Shown here: piece by piece, positions 1 to 7,267 of the stretch
Layout: each line of letters opens with the position of its first letter
How positions within the stretch are numbered: position 1 is the stretch's first letter
Source of the DNA: Oscillospiraceae bacterium
GTDB lineage: Bacteria > Bacillota > Clostridia > Oscillospirales > UBA929
Length of the DNA: 50,781 nt
Reading direction: 5' to 3'
Assembly (NCBI GenBank): GCA_031253545.1
Contig: JAIRWH010000062.1
Span: 1 to 50,781, forward strand
The notes under the pieces: generated by a model
Database searches by the model: none
The model's input: the letters and a program-made list of their open reading frames with translations, nothing else
Told to the model about the DNA's origin: nothing
Position numbers and translations under genes: made by a program

Positions 1-200
1 TGCCGTGAGCGTGTACGCCGCGAGCCTCAGGCGGCTTTTCGCCTTAAACATCAACAGATAGGCGATATATTCCACGAGGTAAACGCATATTTCGCCGATA
101 ACTAAGGCGGGCATATAAGTCAAGCCGCCGTAGCCCATAAACGCCCACAGCGCAAACTGCGTGGCGACGTTGACCGCCGCCTTCTGAGAGTTTGGAATAA
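1..200 (-). pseudogene. Partial membrane-protein fragment running off the left edge
   Basis: Minus-strand reading ...NSQKAAVNVATQFALWAFMGYGGLTYMPALVIGEICVYLVEYIAYLLMFKAKSRLRLAAYTLTA; hydrophobic segments; no start codon, and its 5' side is a copy of the RelE-like gene tail (174-197 vs 389-412). Confidence 0.35.
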
Positions 201-211
201 AGGCCGGGCAC

Positions 212-330
212 TCACAGCTCCAACCACAGCGCGGGGCGGATACCGCAAACGATGTCCACGCTTGTGCCGTCCATATCAACCCTGCCGCCCTCAAGCACCG
301 TGGCGGCTAAGGGTTTTTTATTTGGCCACC
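212..330 (-). pseudogene. Remnant C-terminal tail of a DUF6273-type domain
   Basis: ...AATVLEGGRVDMDGTSVDIVCGIRPALWLEL*; same ending as the intact gene at 1509-2267 (GVRPALWLEL*), similarity continuing past the stop codon. Confidence 0.45.
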
Positions 331-381
331 GCCTTTCAATCCGGCGACTTAGTTTCAGCCCGGCAACACGGCTTTCGGGTG

Positions 382-798
382 TCATTCGCCGCCGCCTTCT
401 AAGAGTTTGGAAATATCCCTTCTCGCGTAAATGACGCGGCATATCAAAACCTCATGTTTCGCCTCGTCCGCAATGTAGAACAGCGCGTGGTCTTCCAAGT
501 TCATACGGCGATACGCGGGATTGGCATGATATACCGACCACATGAACGGCGAATCTTCAAGCAGGAGCAATTTGCGCTCCATTTCCAAAAAGAACCGCCG
601 GGCTTTGTTTGGATAGGGCGCGAGGATTGCGGCGAGTCCGGCTATATCCCAGTTGGCATACGGCAGATATTTGATTTTATACCTCGCAGGCGCGGTCAAC
701 GGCAAGCTGAACCGCGAGGGTGCCGAGCAATCGGCACCCTCTGCCCAGCGGCGAGCGACCGTTACCCTGTTCCCCGTCCTGTCCTTGCTCCCGTACAA
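382..798 (-). CDS. RelE/ParE-superfamily toxin-like protein (functional part ~YKIKYLPYANWDIAG... to the end; start uncertain)
   Basis: YKIKYLPYANWDIAGLAAIL...YRRMNLEDHALFYIADEAKHEVLICRVIYARRDISKLL resembles the RelE/ParE fold consensus. Confidence 0.6.
   Translation of the reverse strand: MYGSKDRTGNRVTVARRWAEGADCSAPSRFSLPLTAPARYKIKYLPYANWDIAGLAAILAPYPNKARRFFLEMERKLLLLEDSPFMWSVYHANPAYRRMNLEDHALFYIADEAKHEVLICRVIYARRDISKLLEGGGE
716..741. repeat. Perfect 11-bp inverted repeat with GCAA loop
   Basis: gagggtgccga-gcaa-tcggcaccctc. Confidence 0.85.
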
Positions 799-831
799 GC
801 TCCGTCGCGTAACGCCGAGTTACAGTAGGAG

Positions 832-1215
832 CTATTTGTTATCTTTCATCTTTGAGGCTACTCTCTCCGCTAAGCCCTCCACTAAGTCCTCTGCTAAGCT
901 CTCCACTAAGTTCGAGGCTATTTTCTCCTGTTTTGAGGCTATCCTCTCCGCTAAGTCTTCCCTATCCGCTGCTTCTTTGGCTTCGAGCTTCGCTATCGCC
1001 GCCGCTTTTTTAGCCTCGCGCTCCGCTTTCTCCGCCGCTTTTTTGGCTTTACTCTCTGCTATGCGCTTTTGCTTGATTTTACGGTCCAGGAAAGCAAGGC
1101 CTATTACCATTGCCAAAATGACAAGCAGCATAGGCCAAGAGGATTTAAGCGCTATGCCTAAGCCCCGTAAAAGCCCGTTAAATAAAGCGTCGGTGACGAG
1201 GAACAGGGTAATCAT
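832..1215 (-). CDS. Small membrane-anchored Ala/Lys/Glu-rich coiled-coil protein
   Basis: N-terminal TM segment (SSWPMLLVILAMVIGLAFL) then KAKKAAEKAEREAKKAAAIAKLEAKEAA low-complexity helix; 4-nt overlap with upstream ORF. Confidence 0.55.
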   Translation of the reverse strand: MITLFLVTDALFNGLLRGLGIALKSSWPMLLVILAMVIGLAFLDRKIKQKRIAESKAKKAAEKAEREAKKAAAIAKLEAKEAADREDLAERIASKQEKIASNLVESLAEDLVEGLAERVASKMKDNK

Positions 1216-1481
1216 GGCGTTGCCTCCTTACTTCGTGTTCGGGGCGTAAAGCCCTCCATGCGGATAACTCCGTGTTGGCTTTCGTATGCAGCAATATGCC
1301 GCAAAATTATTTGCTCTGTTTCCTTGTTTGCGGAGCGCCCGTTGTACTCCGCGATGTACTTCAATTTGTTCATGACGGTTGGCGGTATTCGGAGTGAGTA
1401 TTGCGGGTGCCTGTGTTTGTCCGCCGTCACATTACTTGCCAACGCGGCCACCTTCCTTCCGTATGTCGCATTATAAGGCAA
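1212..1481 (-). CDS. Arc/ribbon-helix-helix-type DNA-binding protein
   Basis: YSLRIPPTVMNKLKYIAEYNGRSANKETEQIILRHIAAYE, typical RHH spacing. Confidence 0.6.
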   Translation of the reverse strand: MPYNATYGRKVAALASNVTADKHRHPQYSLRIPPTVMNKLKYIAEYNGRSANKETEQIILRHIAAYESQHGVIRMEGFTPRTRSKEATP

Positions 1482-1508
1482 ATGGTCGGTCGTGTAAAGA
1501 CCGGGCCC

Positions 1509-2267
1509 TCACAGCTCCAGCCACAGCGCGGGGCGAACGCCCTCCGCTTCGTCTACCGGGAAGCCGTATACGCTCACATAGCCCGCGGCGGAGACGAACG
1601 CGGCGCGGGAGATGCCGCTCTCGTGGAACGCGCCGCCGTAAAAGCCCGCGGGAGCGCCGGGCGAGCGCAGCCACCAAAGCCACGCCGTGCCCGCGGGGAA
1701 GTCCTCCGGCCTGTGCGGGTGCGGCAGCGCGGTGAGGGCTATGCGCGAGGCGTTGTATTGGTCGTTGACCCACGTGTCTTTGGCCGGTTCGCCCGGCAAT
1801 GCCCCGCCGCCGAAGTAGTGCAGCACCTCCTCTATGCTCAGGAGGAAAATTTTGTCTGAGGTGTCGCCGCCGCCTTTTGATGTGTAGGCCTTGCCGTACC
1901 ACGGGTTGTCGCCGTTTTTATTCACGGTTTCAATAATACGCGCCCGGTCTTCCTCGGAGAAACTCCCGTAAAACTCGCCGTTGAGGTATTCGCGCAAAGC
2001 GCTGCTTTCCCATGTCACGGGCACGCCTATACCCGGCAGCACCCTGACGTCGTAGATATTGAAGGCGATAATCTCTTCGGCAAGCAGCAGCGCCTTGCCG
2101 TCTTGCGCGGCGAGTACCCGCCATTCATAGCCGCCGAAGAAGATGTTTTCCGCGCCCCGCGCGGGCGGGGGCAGGCTCGGCCGCTCGGACGGCGCGCAGC
2201 ACGGCAACCAAAGGGCCGCGAGGAGCAGGGCGGGGCAAGCGCGGTTACGCGCCCGTTTTCGGGGCAT
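1509..2267 (-). CDS. DUF6273-like domain protein, probably exported
   Basis: Hydrophobic N-terminus, WLWWLRSPG and GVRPALWLEL* motifs; TAATG overlap with upstream gene. Confidence 0.6.
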   Translation of the reverse strand: MPRKRARNRACPALLLAALWLPCCAPSERPSLPPPARGAENIFFGGYEWRVLAAQDGKALLLAEEIIAFNIYDVRVLPGIGVPVTWESSALREYLNGEFYGSFSEEDRARIIETVNKNGDNPWYGKAYTSKGGGDTSDKIFLLSIEEVLHYFGGGALPGEPAKDTWVNDQYNASRIALTALPHPHRPEDFPAGTAWLWWLRSPGAPAGFYGGAFHESGISRAAFVSAAGYVSVYGFPVDEAEGVRPALWLEL

Positions 2268-3310
2268 TATCGGCGGCCGGGCGCGGAGGTGGTGACGGCG
2301 GCGGTGGCCGACACGGCGCAGATTGCCATGACCATGACCTGCCGCGCCGCGATAGCGCCTATAACGCCGCCGCAGAGCGCCGTGGCGGCAAGGCCGTTTT
2401 GCGCGCCGCGCGCAAGGCCGTTTGCGGCCAACGCCGAGGCGTAAAGGAGCAGTTCGTCGGCGGCCACGCAGGCGGCGGAAAACCCCTTGCGCTCGCGCAA
2501 AGCGGCGCACGCGCCCGCCACTTCGTTTGCCACGTCGGACGGGGCGGCGGGCAGCGCGGCAAGCGCGGCGAGCATGGGCAGCGCGCGGGGCGTGTCTATA
2601 TCCACGCGCCGGGCGCGCAGAGCGTCTCGCAACGCGAGCGCGTGGGCGGCTTCGCTTTGGCTGTCGCCGCCGGAGCCGCCCGCCGCAAGTAGCTGCGCCA
2701 GCAGCCACGCGCCTTGCTTGGAGAGCAGCCGACGGCGCAGGTGTTCATACAGTTCGCGCACGCGCGCGACGCTTTCGGCAACGTCCGCGTCCGAGAGCGC
2801 CAGCGCCGCCGCGGTTATACAGCCGTCTTCGCATGTGAGAAACGAGAGGGGCGCTTTGAGCGACATATAGAAAGAGAGCGCGCGGAGCGCGACGGCTTCG
2901 CAACGGTCGGCGGGGGTTTGGCTCGCGAGCTGAAACGCCGCCATGACCAAACGGTCGCCCGCGCGGAACCCCAACCCCCTCATTGTGGAGTAGAGCTTGA
3001 GCGTCTTGGACAAAGCCTCGTCGGCGAGGGTGTCCCGCCTCGGCGAGGGGAGCGAGAGCAGGGCCGCCAGAAACGGCGACATATTGCCGCGAAACGGGGA
3101 AAACACGCCCGCGCGCCCGCGGATGAGGGCGAAAGCGCGGCGCAAGGCGGCGCAGTCGGGCGGCGCGGCGGCGCGGGCGTATACAAACGCCGCAAGGCGC
3201 AAGGCGAGGCTGTCGCGCCACCAAAACGCCCTTTTCAATTCCGAGGCCGCCGCCGCGAAGCGGTCTATGCCCTCCTGCGTGAGCGGCGTGACATAATGCC
3301 CTGTTTTCAT
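2267..3310 (-). CDS. DUF4003-like protein of unknown function
   Basis: 347-aa ORF; FWWRDSLALRLAAFVYARA...MRGLGFRAGDRLVMAA; GGAGG RBS overlapping the end of the malic enzyme gene. Confidence 0.5.
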   Translation of the reverse strand: MKTGHYVTPLTQEGIDRFAAAASELKRAFWWRDSLALRLAAFVYARAAAPPDCAALRRAFALIRGRAGVFSPFRGNMSPFLAALLSLPSPRRDTLADEALSKTLKLYSTMRGLGFRAGDRLVMAAFQLASQTPADRCEAVALRALSFYMSLKAPLSFLTCEDGCITAAALALSDADVAESVARVRELYEHLRRRLLSKQGAWLLAQLLAAGGSGGDSQSEAAHALALRDALRARRVDIDTPRALPMLAALAALPAAPSDVANEVAGACAALRERKGFSAACVAADELLLYASALAANGLARGAQNGLAATALCGGVIGAIAARQVMVMAICAVSATAAVTTSAPGRR

Positions 3311-3315
3311 AACCG

Positions 3316-4470
3316 TCAGCCTCCCGCCGCCGCCCGCACCGCCGCCGCCACGGCCGGAGCCACGCGTTCGTCGAGCGGGGAGGGTATGAAGTATTCCGGG
3401 GTCAGTCCGTCGCTTTCGGCAATATCGGCTATCGCCCGCGCGGCGGCGAGCTTCATTGGCTCGGTGATGTCGCGCGCGCGCGCGTCCAACGCGCCCCTGA
3501 ATATGCCGGGGAAGGCGAGCACATTGTTGATTTGGTTGGCGAAGTCCGAACGCCCCGTGCCCACCAAGGCCGCGCCCGCGGCTCTCGCCATGTCGGGCAT
3601 TATCTCCGGCACGGGGTTGGACATGGGGAACATAATAGCGCCGCGCGCCATTGCCGCCGCCATTTCCGCCGTGACTATGCCGGGCGCGGACACGCCGATG
3701 AATATATCCGCCCCGCGCAGCGCGTCGGCGAGCGTGCCCCCCCGGCCGTCCGGGTTGGTCAGCGCGGCAAGCGACGCTTTTTCCTCGTCCATATCGCCGC
3801 GCCCTTTGTATATCACGCCTTGCTTATCGCACACCACGGCGCTGCCTAAGCCCGCCGTGAGCAAAAGGCGCGTGACCGCCGAGCCCGCCGCGCCCGCGCC
3901 GGAGATTACGGCGCGGCAGTCTTCGAGCCGTTTGCCCGCGAGGGTAAGCGCGTTACGCAAGGCGGCGAGCGTGACCACGGCTGTGCCGTGCTGGTCGTCG
4001 TGGAAGACGGGTATATCGCAGCGGGCTTTGAGCCCGCGTTCAATCGCGAAGCAGCGCGGGGCGGATATGTCCTCTAAGTTTATGCCGCCAAACGAGCCCG
4101 CCAGCAGGCTCACGGCGCGTATTATCTCGTCCGTGTCTTTGCTGCGTATGCAGAGCGGCACGGCGTCCACTCCGCCGAAACGCTTAAACAGCGCGCATTT
4201 GCCCTCCATGACGGGCATGGCCGCCTCCGGGCCGATGTCGCCCAAGCCGAGCACAGCCGTGCCGTCCGTGACCACGGCCACTAAGTTGCCGCGCCGCGTC
4301 AGCTCGAAACTTTGCGCCGGGTCGTCGCGTATGGCAAGGCACGGCTGCGCCACGCCGGGCGTATACGCCAGCGAAAGGTCGTCGCGGTTTTCCAAGGGCG
4401 CGCGGCAGATAACCTCAATCTTCCCGCGCCACTCATAGTGCTTTTCCATCGCCCGTTTCGCGTAATCCAT
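3316..4470 (-). CDS. NAD(P)-dependent malic enzyme
   Basis: SLAYTPGVAQPCL, VTDGTAVLGLGDIGPEAAMPVMEGK, FHDDQHGTAVV, ISGAGAAG motifs. Confidence 0.93.
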   Translation of the reverse strand: MDYAKRAMEKHYEWRGKIEVICRAPLENRDDLSLAYTPGVAQPCLAIRDDPAQSFELTRRGNLVAVVTDGTAVLGLGDIGPEAAMPVMEGKCALFKRFGGVDAVPLCIRSKDTDEIIRAVSLLAGSFGGINLEDISAPRCFAIERGLKARCDIPVFHDDQHGTAVVTLAALRNALTLAGKRLEDCRAVISGAGAAGSAVTRLLLTAGLGSAVVCDKQGVIYKGRGDMDEEKASLAALTNPDGRGGTLADALRGADIFIGVSAPGIVTAEMAAAMARGAIMFPMSNPVPEIMPDMARAAGAALVGTGRSDFANQINNVLAFPGIFRGALDARARDITEPMKLAAARAIADIAESDGLTPEYFIPSPLDERVAPAVAAAVRAAAGG

Positions 4471-4629
4471 TTCTCGCCCCCACCTCGGAGTTGCGGCAAC
4501 GACCTATCGGTATCCCTCCCCATCCGGGGGGAGGGATGTCTTTCCGCCCGAATCGCAACCGCTTGTATGCCGGGGTAACATTATACCGCAGATTGCCGCG
4601 CTTGGCAAGGCGGCGGCGCGGCGCGGCGC

Positions 4630-5823
4630 TCACTCGTCCGCGTGCCTTGACATCAGCCTGTACAGCGAGGACAAGCCTATGCCCAGTTCGGCGGCGGCGC
4701 GGCGCTTCGCTTCCACGCTTTGGCCGTATACTTCCAGCAAGGCCGTAATCTGCTCCCTTATAAACGCGCTCTTGGCGGCGTTTAGGTTTTTCTTTTTATG
4801 CGCGCCGGAGGAACGCGCGGGGGGCAAATGCGATACGAGTATCAGCCCGCCCGGGCAGGCCGATACCGCGCTTTCCACCATGTGGCGCAGGCTTTTCAGG
4901 TTCTCCGGCCATATCGTGCGCTCCAGCGCCTCGCGCGCGTCGGGGCTGAAGCCTTGCACGTCTTTGCCCAGCGCCTGGCTGTAATAGCGCCTGTATGCCT
5001 CGGCGGCGGGGATTATGTCCAAACGCCTGTCGCGCAGCGGCGGTATGAGCACAACGGAGGAACGAAACCATTCCCAAAGTTCCTGCGGAAGCGCGCCCTC
5101 TTTGAGTGTGCCTTCGGAATCGGGGCGCGCGGTCGCCACAATCCGGCACTGTTTGGGCACGAATACCCCGCCGGGCTCGGTGTGGCCCTTGTTGTCGAGC
5201 AGCGAGAGCAGCGCGAGCTGGTCGCGCCGCAGCCACTTGTCCGCGTCCGCGCACAGCAATGTGCCCTCGCCCGCTTCCGTGAGCGCGGCGGCGAGGTCTA
5301 TGCCCTCCGGGGAACCCGTGACGGAGGCGAACGGCTTGCCGCGCCTCGCGCTCATATTATGCAGGGCGCGGGCGAAGTCGCTCCTGCGGCAGCCGCTCTC
5401 GCCCAAAACGAGCACGGGCGAGGCAAGCAGGCTCAAGCGCCGCAGCCGCTCCCAAAGCGAATCCATAATGGGTTCCGCCGTGGGGAGGGCGTCGGCGGTG
5501 ACGCCTTCGGTGATAAACTCCGGACGAAAAATAAACAGCGCGCCGAGCACGGAATCCGCGCCGAACACGGGGCGGCACTCGGCAAGCCCGCGCGAACGCG
5601 GCACCCCCGTGAGCTCCATGCGCTCGGCGGGGGAATGTTTGCCTTGCAAGGCGAGCCTTGTCATTTCAATGGCGGGGAAGTCCACTTCTTCAAGGTTGAC
5701 CGGGCAGGGCACGGAATTGACGCAGGCGAGCAGGCCTTCCGGGTTCAGCAGCGCGGCGGGGAACGGCAGAGCGTCCAACACGCCGCAGAGCAGCTCCATC
5801 TCCCGCAGTATCCGTTCGTTCAC
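4630..5823 (-). CDS. PAS/AAA+/Fis-type transcriptional regulator with degenerate ATPase motifs
   Basis: GESGCRRSDFARALH at Walker A position, PPLRDRRLDI, WPENLKSLRHMVESAV, C-terminal Fis-type HTH; GTG start with GGGGAGGG RBS. Confidence 0.75.
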   Translation of the reverse strand: MNERILREMELLCGVLDALPFPAALLNPEGLLACVNSVPCPVNLEEVDFPAIEMTRLALQGKHSPAERMELTGVPRSRGLAECRPVFGADSVLGALFIFRPEFITEGVTADALPTAEPIMDSLWERLRRLSLLASPVLVLGESGCRRSDFARALHNMSARRGKPFASVTGSPEGIDLAAALTEAGEGTLLCADADKWLRRDQLALLSLLDNKGHTEPGGVFVPKQCRIVATARPDSEGTLKEGALPQELWEWFRSSVVLIPPLRDRRLDIIPAAEAYRRYYSQALGKDVQGFSPDAREALERTIWPENLKSLRHMVESAVSACPGGLILVSHLPPARSSGAHKKKNLNAAKSAFIREQITALLEVYGQSVEAKRRAAAELGIGLSSLYRLMSRHADE

Positions 5824-5953
5824 AAAGCACCCTCCCCGCTTATAGCTTCGGAAATCCACGGCGGCGTTTTACCGGCCGCTCCCGCCCGAAAAGGGGGAGG
5901 GAACGCCTTTGCGCCCCGGCGCGGCTGTCCGCCGCGGGGGCGACATGCGCGTT

Positions 5954-6616
5954 TCAGTCGAAAAAGCCGCCGTCGCGCAGCGAATAATAATCCTTGCCGG
6001 CTATGATGATATGGTCGCGCAGCTCTATGTTTGCGCCCTTGAGCAAAGCGCCGAGCTTTTTGGTAACGAACTTGTCGTCGGGCGAGGGCAGCGCCGCGCC
6101 GTTGAGGCGGTTGTGGGCTATGATAACGGCGGCGGCGCGGTGGCGCAGCGCGGCTTCCACCACCTTGCGGCTGTCTATCCGCGCCGCCGTGACGCGATGG
6201 CTGTCCGTGAGGTTTTCGCAGGCCGTGGCGCGTGAGCGCGAGTCGAGCATGGCGGCGTAGACCTCCTCATACTCGCTGTGCAGAAAATACGGGCGCATGA
6301 ACTCCGCCGCTTTAAGCGAGCCGTCTAAACACTCGCCGGGGCCGTGCTTTTCCAAAAGGTATATCTGCGAAAGGCGCGGCAGCAGCGCGAGCGCGAGCGC
6401 GGCGCGTTCGGGCAAAACCTCCGAGAGCCCGGCGTAACCCGCGTCGGCCGCGGCGGCCACGCAACCGTGAATATCAAGCGCGCGCTTTGCCAAAGCCGCC
6501 GCCTCGCTCTTAGGGTGCGTGAGGCAAACGAGCAGCTCCAACGCCTCGCGTTCGGCAAGCGAACCCGCGCCCTCGCGCAGCAGTTTTTCGCGCAGCGCGG
6601 CGTTTTGGGCGCTCAC
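5954..6616 (-). CDS. RadC-family JAB-domain protein with altered metal motif
   Basis: VIIAHNRLNGAALPSPDD aligned to RadC HNHPSGDPTPSxxD; UPF0758-like N-terminus; GTG start overlaps pyrE stop. Confidence 0.8.
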   Translation of the reverse strand: MSAQNAALREKLLREGAGSLAEREALELLVCLTHPKSEAAALAKRALDIHGCVAAAADAGYAGLSEVLPERAALALALLPRLSQIYLLEKHGPGECLDGSLKAAEFMRPYFLHSEYEEVYAAMLDSRSRATACENLTDSHRVTAARIDSRKVVEAALRHRAAAVIIAHNRLNGAALPSPDDKFVTKKLGALLKGANIELRDHIIIAGKDYYSLRDGGFFD

Positions 6617-7188
6617 GGCGGCGAGGAGCCGGGCTTTTCACAGGGCAGGCCCCGGGCGCAGAGCGGGCAATCGCGGCTTTCCCATGAAGGCAAGTCCGCG
6701 GTCAGCACAGATTTGAGCGGCACACCGAAGTCCGCAAGGCCGCCGGAGCGGTCCACAATACAGCCCACGCCCACGGGCTCCGCGCCCGCCTCGCGGCACA
6801 GGCGCAAAACCTCCCGCGCCGAGCCGCCCGTGGTAACCACGTCCTCCACAACCAGCACCCTCTCGCCTTCGGCAAGGGTAAACCCGCGCCGGAAGGCGAA
6901 CGCGCCGTCGCGCCGCTCGGCGAAGATATTGCGGCAGCGCAGCAGGCGGGAAAGCTCATACGCGAGCGCCACAGCGCCCACGGCCGGCCCCGCCGTGACC
7001 CGCGCGCCGCTTGAGGCAAACGCTTCCGCCAAGGAGGCGCAGAGCGCCTCGGCGTATTCCGGGCGCTCAAACAGGCGCGCGCATTGCATATATTGCGACG
7101 AATGGCGGCCGGACGCGAGCAGGAAATGGCCTTGCAGCAGCGCGCCCGCGCCCTTCATTATGCCAAGCGCTTCGTCTTGTGTGAGCAT
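6613..7188 (-). CDS. pyrE: Orotate phosphoribosyltransferase
   Basis: FLLASGRHSSQYMQCARLFE, VLVVEDVVTTGGSA PRPP motif; RBS GGAGG. Confidence 0.93.
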   Translation of the reverse strand: MLTQDEALGIMKGAGALLQGHFLLASGRHSSQYMQCARLFERPEYAEALCASLAEAFASSGARVTAGPAVGAVALAYELSRLLRCRNIFAERRDGAFAFRRGFTLAEGERVLVVEDVVTTGGSAREVLRLCREAGAEPVGVGCIVDRSGGLADFGVPLKSVLTADLPSWESRDCPLCARGLPCEKPGSSPP

Positions 7189-7205
7189 AACAAACCTCCG
7201 ACGGA

Positions 7206-7253
7206 TTGTATTATTCCGTTTTTTATTATATAATGGCGCTGCGTGAAAGGCAA
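7206..7253. promoter_or_regulatory. Overlapping divergent promoters for purL (+) and pyrE (-) sharing a palindromic -10
   Basis: +: TTGTAT(7206-7211)-17-TATAAT(7229-7234); -: TTGCCT(7253-7248)-17-TATAAT(7230-7225); ATTATATAAT palindrome 7225-7234. Confidence 0.7.
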
Positions 7254-7267
7254 GGGGGGTTCGGCCG

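Noticed and set aside
1509-1620. DGR variable-region hypothesis for the DUF6273-like tails
   Set aside because: Differences between the two tails are not confined to adenine positions and no reverse transcriptase or template repeat is in the window; DUF6273 proteins elsewhere may be worth testing.
2714-4438. 574-aa plus-strand ORF opposite malic enzyme and DUF4003-like gene
   Set aside because: Antisense shadow of well-supported minus-strand genes.
4798-6006. 402-aa plus-strand ORF opposite the AAA+ regulator
   Set aside because: Antisense shadow; no domain signature.
7189-7267. Purine riboswitch ahead of purL
   Set aside because: The 5' region between promoter and start is only ~30 nt, too short for a riboswitch.
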